Assembly: GCA_015227615.1 (NCBI GenBank)
Contig: JAALGZ010000071.1
Coordinates: 48,636 to 112,635, forward strand
DNA from: Labyrinthula sp. Ha
Lineage: Eukaryota; Sar; Bigyra; Labyrinthulida; Labyrinthulaceae
DNA length: 64,000 nt
Direction of reading: 5' to 3'
The translations under genes and the position numbers were made by a program. The notes beneath the pieces were generated by a model. That model had not been told where the DNA came from, searched no databases, and saw only the letters and a program-made list of their open reading frames with translations. Positions 21,389-34,930 of this stretch are shown here, in pieces (positions within the stretch are counted from its first letter, which is position 1; each line of letters opens with the position of its first letter).

Positions 21389-22215
21389 CTAAGCATAGAT
21401 AACACGAACTCCATACATGTCTCTCCTTTCTCTATGTAAGTTAGCAGTTCCTTCGTACATAGCTATGGTATCTTCATTGGCATCAGGAACTCTTTTTTGC
21501 CTTTGGGCAAACATACTCTGGAAGTATTCTTCGCCAATCTTCATGATATGGAGTCCCTTCGAGTAATAACTCAAGAAACAACTCCTTAAACTCATCATAA
21601 CTTTCAGCATCATCAGGTAAACCAAAATGACGTAAAAGAAACAAACGGTGTTGAGATATTTCTGGATATCCACTGTCAGTAACATAGAACGCAAACTCCT
21701 CAAAAGATACTTTCCTATGCTTATGTCTAGGAATTCGACCATCTTCATCATATCTGAGCTTGTTTTCCCATTCGCTGTATGAAGGGCGTCCTTCAAGTCT
21801 GGCTTCCTGCCAAGATCTCTCTATTGCCGCCACCATACAAGGAGTTTGCTGAAAATTCCAGAAGCCCTTTGTACGATCACGTCTAGGTTTCTTTCGTTCT
21901 CTTTTTTAGGCTTTTTTTCTCTCTTCTTTCCTTTTTTTTCATGTCTTCTGTGCTTTCTGTGAACCAGTCCCAGAATTGGTTCTCCTCCAAAAACTTTGTA
22001 TAGTTGTCTGGCAATCACTCACGAACTGTTTCAAGTGGATAGATAGGAAATAATCTATCTTTGTTATTAACTTTATTGTTATGAATTAATTTGTTTGGTG
22101 TAAGTTCGATATAAACACCAGGAGATGTTGTTCTTGTCTTTTCTGTATTTTTATCGCTTGTATATGTTATTTCAATAAGACTGAGTATTCCAAAAGATTT
22201 CGAATAACATCTAAG
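21389..22215 (-). pseudogene. Interrupted charged protein gene of unknown family
   Basis: Convincing coding segments follow each other on the minus strand but change frame. They are an N-terminal part (PGVYIELTPNKLIHNNK, DRLFPIYPLETVRE), a lysine-rich part (ARQLYKVFGGEPILGLVH, HEKKGKKREKKPKKEN), an acidic/aromatic part (WENKLRYDEDGRIPRHKHRK, EISQHRLFLLRHFGLPDDAE) and a C-terminal part (RVPDANEDTIAMYEGTANLH, ending RDMYGVRVIYA). Frame changes fall near 22,020, 21,838-21,819 and 21,516-21,501. The latter two coincide with GTATG...AG pairs 20 and 16 nt apart, far shorter than the 29-33-nt introns of the intact genes here. I therefore lean to a decaying gene. The true 5' end is not resolved; a CTAG acceptor-like site lies near 22,217. 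No membrane segments. Function unknown. Confidence 0.5.
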
Positions 22216-22219
22216 CTAG

Positions 22220-22799
22220 AAACAAACACAAAACTTAACCTAAATAAATTAAGAAATACAATACATCCTTATATTAACTTACGTTATATATAATGGACAT
22301 TTACAAAATAATATATATCTATCAAAGCCATTTATTTGGGATTATTGTAAGTCTACGAGTGACTAACTAAAGCAAGCAAATCTAGATAAAAAGTAACATA
22401 CAAGAGGTTACAATTCGGTTTATTATTAATCAATAACTATGCTTGAACGAACTCAGAGTATACTAAGTTATCTAGTTCAGGGCTTTTCATATATTCTATA
22501 CGCTATAAACAAGTTTAAATGATTGTATCTAGGTAATCTACCTCTCGAAATATCAGAATGTGTTATTTGTTTTCTGTTGGTTTTCTTAATTAGATTAACT
22601 CTTAATTGCACAAAAATATGACACGACATAAAGATACGATCAATCCTAGGAAAAGCCCCTATAAACTATTGGCAACTTAACACTCACTAAACTAACTGTA
22701 TATAAATATTTCATTAAACTACATATTTAAACTAAAAGCTAAAAAGTACTCGCATAGATTAGATTTCTTAAATCGATTTTCTCTTATACTAAACAAACT
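22220..22799. other. AT-rich spacer, nothing recognised
   Basis: No frame, repeat or motif stands out between the interrupted minus-strand gene and the LINE remnant. Confidence 0.5.
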
Positions 22800-24480
22800 T
22801 GTAGACTATCAAGCAGGCTTTTGAAACAACCACTCGACTATGCAAAAAATTGAAGTATTTGATAAATCATAAAGGAAACTCTAAAACGGGAGATATGTGT
22901 TCAAATTCTTTTCATAGATTTTACCAAAGCTTTTGATAGTAATTCGCACAAGTTTATGATGTTGGCTCGGGAAGAACACCATGTACCAAAACAGCTCATC
23001 AAACTCATCACCACTCTTTACGACAAAACTAAAGTTTTCGTTTCAGACAGTGGTGAAAAAAACAGCTTGGTAAATATAAAAAGAGGGGTGCTACAAGGGG
23101 ATGATTTATTCCCAGGCCTCTTTAGTCTCTGTCGTGACTCTATAATAAAGATAATAAAGAGTTATACCTTTTAATGCACCAGCAGCACAATCAAACCTTT
23201 AGATACTTTGAATTAGAAGAGGACTTGGTAATACTAACAAGGAACGACGAACAAACAGTCAGCCCTTTAACACAACTGCAGAGCCTTTAACAACTCACCG
23301 GTTTAAAAATCAATATTAGTAAAAAAAGTCATGCTCACAAATGAAGGATACAGTTTGGTTGATAAAATACCAGACGTAGATATAAACAGAATACTAACCA
23401 ATTTCCACTGTGAGCGTTGTGATAGATATTTCCTCATGGGTGCGTCGCTAAAATAACACAAAAACTATTGGTTTTGCGATGGGACACGCAACAGAAGTTG
23501 ACTTGGGGCTTTAGCTGTTACTGGCAGTAGAACAATTATTCAATATAAGATTCAACCCAATGCAAACGATGTTGAAGTAGCAGGCAACTTAATCCAAGAA
23601 GTTACAAAATACAGATACCTGGGAGCTATCTTTGACTCAAAAGGCATAAATGCTGATGGTATTTTCAAGAAGTTAGCAGAAGCCCACAGCCATATCAACA
23701 GATTCATAGACATACTATCTTCCTCAAACGTTCAGAAAAAGACGAGAATTAACCTGGCAAGAGCACTAGTAATAGTCTCACCCTTACACAATCTATGAAA
23801 TTGGCCATCCAACGTAAAGATAACAAAAGCATTAACAAAAATATCAAGAAGACTTAAGAAAATCATTGACAAAATAGATGGCTACAGCTTTCAACTGGAA
23901 AAGGGTGACTTATATCTCGCCAGCATAGTAACAAAACGTCAGGAGAATCATAGATCCACAGCAAAAGATATTGTAGATAAGGAACTAGCAGCGTTGCGAG
24001 AGTATCAATTCCAAAACCCAACTCCATCACCAGCAGCAAAACCTATATACTACTGTCAAGTAACTACAGAACTTGGAGAAGAACCAGCACTGCCTGAGGA
24101 TTCACCATCAACCCATTTTCCCATCATCCTGGAAATGGGAAACAACGTTCAAACTGCACAGAAAACCAGTAATCAGAAGTGCATTTGGATAGAAACCAAC
24201 ACTTCAACAGGAACATAAACTTGGACACGAACAGAAGCATAAACTTGGATGCGAACAGGAACATTTATGTGAACAGAACCCCAATAACATCCATTCTAGG
24301 ACTAAGATACAACAGCCACAATCAACCCAAAGAAAGCACAAGAACCAGCATATCACCTAAAGCACTAAGTGAAACTTCAATAATAATCACTAGAGGGAGA
24401 GAGATGAACTTAGTGGGCTATATTCAACTGGAGAAGAAAATAAATTTAATCTTCCCAAGAAGATAAAACCCGTCCTAAGA
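22800..24480 (+). mobile_element. Decayed non-LTR retrotransposon (LINE), reverse-transcriptase part
   Basis: Reverse-transcriptase signatures of LINEs are visible on the plus strand. Motif A-like LFIDFTKAFDS is at about 22,908-22,940. The RGVLQGDDLFPGLFSL block (usual RGVLQGDPLSPxLF) is at about 23,083-23,130, in a 72-residue open stretch. Farther down comes a zinc-finger-like FHCERCDRYFLMGASLK with a following H and C, and then the thumb-type motif KYRYLGAIFDSKGINADGI near 23,600. The catalytic F/Y-x-DD box is not visible. The reading frame is broken by many stops and several frame changes, and no full 5' ORF, endonuclease or poly-A tail is identifiable, so this is an old, dead copy. From 24,179 to about 24,290 an imperfect short repeat encodes N-R-N-I-N-L-D-type units. 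Element limits are approximate. Confidence 0.8.
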
Positions 24481-24489
24481 CCAGAAAAC

Positions 24490-27400
24490 ATTAGAATATC
24501 AACATCATTGACTTGAAATAACGCAACTGGATAACCATGTTACAGAGTAACTCGGAAAGAACAGAATCTAGTTCAAAGGAGTCCGCCATAACTCACTAAA
24601 GCTACATAAGACTTCAGTGTAAAAGGCAAAACCCCTGAAAATGAAACCAGAACCTTAAAAATAACAAAAAATCTCAGCATCTATACTCCCATTCAATCTT
24701 CCGCGCTTAGATCGTGTCAGCATAACTAAAAACAACTCCGAAAAGGTCCAGGATTGTCTAAAAACTATCATAGGAAAAGAACAAGCCATCCAAAACCCAG
24801 AATACGGATAAGAATGGATAAAGCTGTAAAAATATTAAACAGGAACATAATAGAAAGACATATCCATGTAATTTGTCAACGGAAGATGCTTCAACGGCTT
24901 GAATTGGGGAAATGTGAAATTATCTTTTCAATCTAGGTGGTTTGTTTCTTGATAATTTGATTGTGGATTATATAATGTTTGAAAGAATTTTGGGAAAATA
25001 CGAAATGAATTAAAAAATGGATAATTTGACCAACCAGCTTCAGAGTATCCTATGCTATACCAATAAGAACAGAGCATAACTAATGGAACATAATAGAACA
25101 AAGACCCAATACAATAGTACGTAGCTTTTTTTGTAGTTGGAACTTCCTCCCCTGGACGTTTAGGTCAGAAAGTCCTAATATTTTCTTAAAATCTAAAGAA
25201 TAAACCCTAGAATTATATCTGAATTTACTAAGAGCGACAAAATATCCTGCTATTAACTTAAGCTAGATATAATGAACATTTGCAGAATAATACATGTCTA
25301 TCAAGGTTTTTACTTGGACAAGTCGACAGAAATTGATATATTTCGCAAAGTTTGTACAATATAGAAATATTAAATGAAGAAATTCTGATAGCCTCGTTGG
25401 ATTCTGAGGATGTCACAATTGATACCCAGGTTAACGGAATCTTAGTGAACTTGTCCCAACTTCGATTCTGAGAAGTACCTTCTGTGGTCTCTCAAAGAAT
25501 AAGCTATATAATCTAGAAAACTCATTTTTACCGCTTTCTCCAAGAGGTATAATGAGGCAGGAAACTGATAAAAAGGACTATGTAAACAAAAATAATGAAT
25601 CTGCAAGTCATGTTTAGGGAGGAAAATAATTATTCATAGAGGCTACATAGCAGTTTGCTGGTGTAACTCTTAAATTAATTAGGGGTGGAATTTGATAAAA
25701 ATTATCAACAATTTCTGATAATCAATTTGATTCTGATTAGCAATAAAAGAATTTGGATTTTGATTTTTATCAAATGAATCTGATTTTAGTTTAATTTTCA
25801 ATTGATCATCAAAACTAAATGAAAATGCTTGTAGAAGTACCATAATCAATCAATGGGAAAAATATTGGGAAGTTTCGTATTGATAAATAATTAATAAATC
25901 AACTCCCACACCTAACGCAATGCAACGACCCACCAGAAGTCTAGTTTACAAAGACAGAGACAATATAAATATTCATTTTGCCTAACTTTTATATCAAGGA
26001 AAGAAATCCTTTTCTGGTAATCAGTGTGCCCGAAAATTTTCGATTGTGTTGCAGAAAAATTAATGGAATTAATATAGATACTGGAGAAAGAAGTATTAAT
26101 AAGAATCAAGAAGCGAAAAGGAATAGAAGAGATTCAAATAAAAGAGTGTATATAAAACCCAGAAAAATTACAAGAAGTGTTGAAGCAAAAAAACTAATCA
26201 AAGAAAGGTTAACTCAAAAGAAGTTCCTCACAGTCAACATAGCATTAGCGATAAGTACTTCTTATGAAAAAAGGGGCGAGGGCGCCATGCAATATATTTT
26301 TTAAAGCATATCACAGTTAACCCTTAAGAAATAGCATTATTTTGAACAATAATATTTCGAATCACAAGAAGCTCCATGTTAGATAAAAACACTGGTCGAA
26401 GAATCAAGCAAAGAATACTATTGCAATAAGCAAAAAAGGCTTACACTATGCTTCAACTCAGTCGACTCGTGCAAAGTAAAATAGAATGCCGTGACTATTT
26501 TAAAGAATGATATTTAAAACCTAGAAGATTACACTTATAAAAAAAATGGACCAAGAAAAGATGGATCATTTCGCCATCACACATCACGCGCTTGCCAGAA
26601 TTATCAGACTACTAGTGGACCATGTTGTATAAGAAGAAAATTTGGTCACTTCCGATATGAAGAGTATGAAACAACTTCAAGTCGTTAGGCTTAAACAAAA
26701 AGCAATTAGAACTAAAAATTCTGCAGCTGAGGATAGAAATTTCAAAGTAACAAACGCAGCATGTCTATCTACCAGCGACAATTCAAACCCCTTACCCACA
26801 AGATAATATCTGAGCCTTGAAAATGATATCATAGGCAAAATCAATCTAATAACAAAACTCTTCTCAGATGCAAAATTATTTAGTGCAAGATACTTTAGCA
26901 GCTTTAATGGAACAATAGAATTTTTGTGTTGAGATGATACTATCTCAATGCAAGAGCATTCCCAGTTTAACGAGAAAATTATGCCACGACCATGATTTGA
27001 GGTCAGCATTATCAAAAACAAAGAAAATAGTTTGAACAAACTGCCATCAGTTATCTACCACAATAATAAGGAAAAGGGGATCTTCTATACATAGTATTAG
27101 AAATAGTAAACTGTTAGGAGAAGATGTTAGTCACATTGAATTAGTAAATAAAACAAGTTTTTTCTTCAAAAATATATTGACATTAGCAAAGAACTTAATT
27201 GTTAAAGATTGATGTGAAACAGAACAGGAGGCAAATTATGTATAAGGAAATATTGTTAACTATAAATAAGTAGATAGGCTTAGCCGAAACTGTTACCGTC
27301 AGATTATATTTCAAATTTCTTTGTTTAAGTTCCTCAAAACATAGACAAATAGGAAGCCTTCACCAATGATGCAAGAATTACCTGCTTATCAAATATGTCT

Positions 27401-30400
27401 TGTGGGATATGGATGGACGGTCTGTAGAGAAAAATACTCGGAAATTTTAGTTTCCAAAAGAGCAAAGAATAAGAAGTGAAATATAACCTTATTTGATGCT
27501 AAGGTGTACCTCTTTTCTTTTTTTTCAAGGATTTATTAATATATCAATTCTGAGATACAAAATCTATAGGAGTATAATTAAAAATTTAACACAATTAATA
27601 ATTTTGTATACCAAGTGTCATGGAAACCAAGTTTAGACTCGGGTACCAAGACATAAAGAAAGAGTCCTGTAGTTGTTTTAGGGGGTCTCCTTCCACTATA
27701 ATCCTCTTCGTTGAAAAAGGAAAAATTTAGATCATGAGCTCAAGCACTAACTGATCTCTTCCTCTTGAAAAGCAAGAATCTTAAGTTCACTGGTTATTAT
27801 GTAGCACACAGTTGGATTTTTTTATATATAGTTCAAAAACTTCGGCAAGTTCATCATTTAGTTGTCTCATGTATCAATATAAAAAAGCTAACACTATTGA
27901 AAGCCCCAAAAAAATGATAGGTACTTGATATTTCCAGGAAGAATAATTTACTAGTTTGTCAAGAGATTAAAATTATCAATAATATCATAAAAAATATGTC
28001 AGGGGAATAAAGCAACAGTATCAATTGATTCAAGTCTTGTGGCAACATCAATATTAGATAAAGATATGGGAAGAGATTATGATATACTCGCAAGACCAGA
28101 TCATCTGTATACTGATTATAACTGCATCATCTAGTCCTCTAAAAGATACTTAAATGATCTTTTTGCCATCCATATGTTTTTAAACATTTTTTGATTTACC
28201 TAAGACCTGTATAAATTTATCCCAAATGAAATAGATGAAGTATAATATAAATTGGTGTGTAAACCTTTGTGTATGATGTTTAATTGCTTGAGGTGAGAAT
28301 TCTAATTCCAAAGTATAATTTCAGAAACTGTTATTCTATTTTTAAATATATTGTTCAGATAAATCAAAGAAAATTAAGGCTGTTATCAGTGTAAAATAAA
28401 GATTTAAAATCTCTTGCACAGGGTTTCTAGCATACTCTATTTGGATTAATTCAAAAACATGTGTGAGCAAGGAAACTTTTTGATATCTTGTTGAATGTTT
28501 ATAAAAATTGGGGCATGTAGTGATATCAAACTAGCAATTCCAGGTATCCTTGAGACTCCGCAGCTTATTTATGACATAGAAAATAAAATAGTAACATTAT
28601 CTACTAACCCATTCGTTGCTGATAGCTCTCAGTACCAATTACCATCAACCTCTTCTCAAATATTCAAAAACGCATTATAAACGTAACCACGTTTATTAAC
28701 CAAATATAAAACCTTGATAAAAAAAGTTACTTCTTTGTCAGATCCGCATTTTTTTCATCGGGCCAGTTCAATGAAATTGAGAATCTTGTACTAAGCCTGG
28801 GTTGCTGGTCGCACTACCCTGGAAACCTCTGTAGCTATCCCTAATTCTCATCTTGTCCTATTTAGGACAATATATATACATAGTTGATGTGAGGAGAGAA
28901 AAGTCTTGCTAGAGTTAGATATATCATGATGTTTATAGAATAACTCCTAAATACAAGCAGATGATATTCGATTTCCAGAAACACCCTTTTCACTCCTCAT
29001 AACGGTATTGAGATAGTGATCTCTTATGCTGTAACAAAGTGATAATGCATCTGAAAACGGACTAGTTCTTCATAAATTTTGTAGAAACGGATTGTTTTTT
29101 TTGGAGAGTGTAAATTGAAATAAAACTTTACAAGTATATGCGCAAGTAATTCTATAATTTGAAGTATATGGATTTCTTGTTTTTGAGGAAGTTGGACCTA
29201 GTCTTGTAACTTGTAGAGGCATATGAGACCCCGTACAAACTAAAAAGATGATGTTAATTTTTTTATATTTTCATGGGTTGTTTATATGTCGCTTTAAATT
29301 CTACAGAAAATTGTACTACTGTAGATATTATGCAAGATCCAAATAATTTAATGCTGTTAAAATATTGAAATAGGCTAAGATAACGAGCAATATCAACAGT
29401 AATTTGAAGGGAATGAAAGTTATGACAGAACTTTAATACTTAACCTATATCTGTTCAACAAAAATTTAGATTTGGTATTAGAAGACAAAGTAGTCCCTAC
29501 AGAGCGTAACCGTATTTCAGAAGCAGCTTCAAAACTTTTGTGCTCATAACCAGGGGCGTAATCCGAAGTTATATTCGAGTCTCAAAGAGTTCAATAATGC
29601 TTCCCCTGCAGTGAATACCAAGAGATTATGCTATTTACCGTCAATTTAATAAGAACCGAGAAGTTTTTATACTAATATCGGTAAGTTTATCACTTAATCA
29701 GATTAAATGTTTCTGCATGTAGGAGCTCGTACTAGTGATATAATTTCGCAATAATTCGTAGAATATATCGGTGTTAGGTTAGCCGATCCTATGTGGTATT
29801 ATGTTAATATCAATCCAATTTGTAGAGCTAGATGGTTTGAATATGACTGTATTTGAGGATGACTTACTTTTGTGATCATGCAATTTAGGTGAGCTACATT
29901 CTGTTAGATATATTCTCTGTGCAACCTGGTCTTCTTCAATCCGCGATAAAAAACTTTCACCGGGTATTTAATCCAAGGAAAGTTCAATATATGATATTTA
30001 TATAATAATTAATGCTTTCTGATTTTTATCTACTCTGCGGTGTCGAATCCCATATTTCTCTTTTATAGGTCGATCTCTTTGTTCTCCATTGAATATAATT
30101 CATGAATTAGGCTTTCCCGTTGACAACTGGTTCTTCGCTAACATTCTCAACCTCTACCACTCATGATTTTATGTGCAAATGTCTTTCTTGTTCAATTAAT
30201 AAGACTTTGAATTTCTTATCAATATAACCACCCGAGAATATGATTCCGAAATAATCATTGGCAATCTTTCTTAGTTTCATTCTTAATTTGTGACAATAAG
30301 GTGCAACCAATATGTAACTTGACAAGCAATATAATATAACTAATATCATCGGAATGCAAAGAAATAGAACACACTTTCCCTTCATAGTTACTTTTGATAA

Positions 30401-33390
30401 TATTATTTCTCTGTTTACCTTTTATGGAGGCCAAAATTTTCTATTGTTTTATTCAGCTGTCTACTCGTTATCGATGCTCTCTACATTTTTTACTCTAGAA
30501 ATTTTGAACAATAATATTTAATTACCATTAAGATCAGCTAGGTCAAAGTGCATTTTTCTTAAGGAGGTTGCAAAATTTTTAAGAGAACTTTACTGTTTAC
30601 ACAGGGTCTCAGATGTGACACATTTCATAATTATTTATATGGTCTTGTTATGGGTTTTCATTACCAATAACAGAGGTGTAGGCTTAGTCTGAATCACATA
30701 TTCTCAATATTGTTCACCTGATTACAAATAACAAAAAGAAAAGTTTTCAAATATTTTTGCTATCAATAGAGAGATTATCGATAAGGAATTGTTTGATATA
30801 TTATCAATAAGTAAATTCAGGCACGTACTTTAAGCCGAACTTATCTTTCATTTAGGTAAAATGCATATAGAAAATTCTTGCTATTTTTCTCCAACCCATC
30901 ATTTTCAACCCTGGGGTCTATTATAAATAACATGTCCTCGTTTCTTCAAATTAGTAATAATATGAGTACTCTCATCTAATACTATATATTACAATCGCTT
31001 GTTACAACTTACAATGGATTGCCTTACTTGGTTCTTATAGAGTACGATACTCCAGATAAAGATTTAATAAGAAACATTCTTAGTGGCTTTTTTAATCTCT
31101 AGAATGTTATTTTTTGGCCTCTATAAAACTTTGCTTTCAGGTGCGAATAATCTGTTTCTTTTGGTTGCAAGTTGTATCTTCTTAATTATATCATCAAATA
31201 TAATTTTTACAAAATTTGTCCTATAGTGTTGGCGTTAGAAGATATACTGACCCTATGCCTTACCATTATTGTTATGCACCCAATAAAGTTTAAATTCCTT
31301 GTTCTATAATATATATGTTGTTAGGTGTAACGTTTTAAGGCAAAAAAACCTATATAGTCTTCTAATCAATTACACTTCATTTTCTCCAGGGTGCCCATAA
31401 GGTTTGGCAAGCTATTTCTCTCGATACTTCTATCCTTCGCATTAAGAATAGGTACCGAAAACTACATATTTATTTCTCTGTCAGAATTGTACTTTTCATT
31501 AATATCCCTTGTATCAGGATTTCCCTCAAGATCGTCTATGGCAACGTGCATAGTTGATAAGAAACTAATACAGAGTTTACGCATCAAGCAACAGGGAATT
31601 TTTTCTTTCTTCGTTTTCCTCATGAATTCTTTAATTAAGCCAATCTAGAAGAAATTCAGTAAATGATGCAATATCTTCTTTGCTATTACTGTGACAGGAG
31701 GTTAGTTCCTCCATTCTCTTCCACCACAGGGATTCAGCTGCTATGTGTTCGATTGAATCTTAAATTTACCAGCAAAAGGTTTTCGCGGTCAGAAACATTA
31801 GGATCATCGAGTTGGTTCACTAAAAAGGGTTTCCCAGAAACCTTCTTCCATTCTATCATGATATTTCACGTCGAAGCTATGGATCATTTCACTCTCAGGA
31901 ACTGATGGTATAACTTGATACCTCTTTGAAATATCGTTTCTATACTTCATGCTTAAGTATTTTGATTTGTTCACTATTTCCTTCGGATTTGTTTGTTGGA
32001 AGGTGTATTCAATAAATTTGGCAAATAGTGAAGGAACTTAATTTTAATCGAGCTTCTGGAATTTGGTTGTCATGGTCTGAAAATATAGTAATGAAGAGTC
32101 ATGTTTTTTGCTATCGCGAATGAAATAAATGGAAGGGTCCTGAGTGATGAAAATGTATCTGTAATTGGAATCTGCATTTAATTTGAAATGCCACAGGTAA
32201 CCTAGCAAATGGTTTAAATAACCCCATTAGGCAAACACCTTGAGTGGTATTATAAAAGGTTTGACATATCTCAAAAATTAATGTCAGTTTAGAAATTAAG
32301 TTTGAGTGACACTGGTAATTTTCCATAGTGCAACGAGAAAATGTCTCAACTAATACTCCACTCTAAACAGTTGAAGTAAATTACAATATTGGAATATGTT
32401 TTAATCATGTTCGTCATTTAATAGATATTGGAAATAAGTAACCTAAAACACGTAACTGTAGTACTTGCCAGTTAACGTAGGGCAAGCAAAGCCTAACCGA
32501 CTTAAAGACCTTTCTCATGGCTAACGATTTTTCTAAACAAGTAACTTGCCCTGATTACAAATAAGAACTGAAAAAAATGGTTTGATTCCCTTTGGTCGTT
32601 AGGCTGCTCTTTATGGAATAGTAGGATCTTTTGTAATCTTTTTTATTAAAACTTAACCCTATAGGTTAGAGAATGCTGTTTGCTTTAAATGAAAACTCAA
32701 GCGGGGGTAAGGCTTGGTTGAGTTCTAATGTAAGTAAAATGAATCATATGAAAGTCGCGATGCAGTTTTTCACTTTTTAGTCATTTCTCTTGATGTAGCA
32801 ATTTTTATGTTCTTTTTGCTGCTTGCTACTAGTGATTTACATCCCTTGAAATTTCTCTTTTGATTTAATTATTCTATTGTCTTTATTATGCCTTAAAGAA
32901 CAATTAAACAAAAAACGTTTTCATAGTAAAGTTCCTTCAATAATTCTACTGGTATTAGAAATATGAATCAACTATACATATTGAAAGAAATATAAAAAAA
33001 ATGTTTATACAATTATTATTTTATTGTTTATAATCAGAAATAGGATATCTATTTGTTCTTTATAAACTATTGTCTTATTTAGTTGTCTAATAAACTTAAC
33101 ATATATGTACAAAAAGTATGACCAAATAAAACAATGTCCATTTTTTATTTTAAATATATATATATATATATATATTAAATAAAATACACCCTTTATTGGA
33201 CAAAGTGAATTATTAAACCAATTATATATTATACTATCAATACTATAATTATCAATATAAAATTTATATATTATATAATTTATTATAAATATATATATAT
33301 TAATATTTAACAATATGTTGATAGATTTGTTTTATTAGAACATACCATATTAAATCTTCCCGGTTAAATTTACTGAATAACAAAAAATAT
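24490..33390. other. 8.9-kb gene desert after the LINE remnant
   Basis: The largest frames here (108 codons at 25,978; 120 codons at 26,677-27,039 minus; 85 and 80 codons at 31.4-31.9 kb) are within what random AT-rich sequence of this size gives and show no motif. Some stretches (about 25.9-27.1 kb and 31.4-31.9 kb) look faintly protein-like and may be old coding remnants, but I cannot assign a family. At 33,153-33,174 there is an uninterrupted (AT)n run inside a 300-bp block of about 90% A+T (33,001-33,330) that borders the next gene island. No RNA gene or element ends found. Confidence 0.55.
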
Positions 33391-33400
33391 TCAACCAAGA

Positions 33401-34027
33401 ATGAACTTAAACAAAGAAGAAAATAAAAATATTCCCCCTCCAGTTCCACCAAAGATTCCTGTTATTCAAACTCAACCTAATCTATTTGATCCAAATGGAA
33501 CTTTTATGGATGAAATAAAACATGCTGTTCCAAGTACACCACTCACGTCATTCAAAGAATATTTAGACAGTCCAAAGACAGTTGTAGATGAGTATCCAGA
33601 AGAAGAAGAGGAAGAAGATGATCAAAAACCTGTAAAGTTTAAAAAAGGAAAAGGATCTTTTTTTTCAAATAAAAGAAGAACAACTATGTTACTGAATATA
33701 TTTAAAAGAAATAAGAAAAAGGAAAAGAAGGGTTCTATCGCTGAAGAAAAAGAAGATCAGTTGAAACAATCTGCTTCTGATTCGTCTGGATTAACTTATA
33801 GTGAAAGAAAAGATTATGAAGCTCAAAAAAAAATAGACTCTATGCGAGAAATTCCTCAATTTGATAATCTTCAAGTAGAAAGTTTAATAGATATTAGAAG
33901 AGAAGTTTCTCCTCCAACTCCACCACCAAAGAAAAAAAAAGAAAATAAAAAAGGAGTTCCTTTATCTATGGGATTAACAGAAAGTGAAGAAATTTTACTT
34001 GCTCCATATTCAACAAAAAATTTATAG
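33401..34027 (+). CDS. Proline-rich, low-complexity protein with SH3-ligand-like motif
   Basis: A 208-residue soluble protein with no recognisable fold. It carries IPPPVPPKIP near its start (residues about 11-20) and SPPTPPPKKKK near its end. Both fit class II SH3 ligands (PxxPxK), so a scaffold or actin/signalling adaptor role is possible. In the middle are an acidic run (EYPEEEEEEDDQ, about 65-76) and a strongly basic run (NIFKRNKKKEKKG, about 99-111). It ends NL at a TAG that lies one base from the stop of the convergent TatD gene. The start is the first ATG after a very AT-rich 300-bp spacer. No intron. Confidence 0.75.
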   Translation: MNLNKEENKNIPPPVPPKIPVIQTQPNLFDPNGTFMDEIKHAVPSTPLTSFKEYLDSPKTVVDEYPEEEEEEDDQKPVKFKKGKGSFFSNKRRTTMLLNIFKRNKKKEKKGSIAEEKEDQLKQSASDSSGLTYSERKDYEAQKKIDSMREIPQFDNLQVESLIDIRREVSPPTPPPKKKKENKKGVPLSMGLTESEEILLAPYSTKNL

Positions 34028-34028
34028 A

Positions 34029-34856
34029 TTAACCATTAAGTCTGTGTAAGTTTGTAAATTCTATAAAGTTTTTATTTAATTGTTCTTTTGTTATTTTTTT
34101 ATTCTTCTCCAAAACTTCTATAATATTTTCCAAGCTTTTCTCTCTTGAAGAATAAATAGACAAATCAGATTCTACAAGTATTCTATTCTTAGGAAGAATT
34201 GAAAGACATTTTTCACATGAATATAAGTTTATCTTTGAAGAAAAAGAAAAGAAAATATCTGGTATTTTAATAAGTTGTTTTGTTATTTCAATATTTCCAG
34301 AATAAGAATGAAGAAGTATTTTTGGAGGAAGTTGTTTTGTTTTTATTAATATATTCAATAAATCTCCAAAAGCACGTACACAATGTATAGATACTTTTCT
34401 ATTAAGTAAAACTCCTAAAGATAATTGTAACTCAAATATATTTTTTTGAAGTGTATATGAAATATTTCTTTTTTCTTTTGGAAGTTTTTTAATTATACTT
34501 TTATCTAAACCTATTTCACCTATTTGTAATATTGGATATTTCAATAAAGTTTCTTTAAGTATATGAATAAGTGATTCTGTTTTATAAGTATTTAAATATT
34601 GAATATACCAAGGATGAATACCAATACCACCATTAATAAGTTTAGAATCTTGTGAGTTTGAGGAATGTATTAAGTTAACTACTTGCTGCCAGTCCTATAG
34701 AAGTAGGTAAAGTTATTAAGAAAATACATTTGGTGATGTTCCTACAACATAACTAGGAATTAAAGTTAATGGGAGTTTAGAAGGTTTATCAGTATTCTGA
34801 AAGTATTGAATGGGAGAATAATTTTTTGGTACAAGATGACAGTGTGAATCAAACAT
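34029..34856 (-). CDS. TatD-family metal-dependent deoxyribonuclease, two exons
   Basis: Exon 1 (34856-34728) and exon 2 (34694-34029) join in frame through a 33-nt intron (34727-34695, GTATTT...ATAG) into a 264-residue TatD/YcfH-type hydrolase. Visible metal-site motifs: MFDSHCHL at the start (usual D-x-H-x-H), GIGIHPW (usual GIHP), IGEIGLD (catalytic/metal glutamate), SIHCVRAFGD (usual HxR), LHSYSG (usual HxFxG) and LVESDL (usual ETD, here E-S-D). It lacks the long N-terminus of other amidohydrolases. TatD nucleases act as 3'-5' exonucleases in DNA repair and apoptosis-like DNA decay. The start MFDSHCHL is chosen over an upstream ATG because it matches the family start. It is divergent from katanin across 74 bp and convergent with the proline-rich gene, one base between stops. 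Confidence 0.9.
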
Positions 34857-34930
34857 TTCTTTTTTTCTAGCAATACAGTAATGCACCATTGTAAATATCA
34901 AATTTAAGTGAGTAAAATAAAAAACATCAA

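Noticed and set aside
24179-24290. Imperfect N-R-N-I-N-L-D repeat as a separate gene
   Set aside because: It continues the decayed LINE region, has no start context and runs out quickly.
26547-27093. Plus-strand stretch with few stops and protein-like words
   Set aside because: Within chance range given the size of the desert. No recognised domain, and competing frames look equally protein-like.
31380-31910. Coding-like pieces on the minus strand in changing frames
   Set aside because: Pieces are short, family unknown and could be chance. Possibly an old remnant, but not supportable as a feature.
33153-33174. (AT)n run as an origin or cruciform
   Set aside because: Simple AT repeats are expected in this composition; nothing else supports a function.
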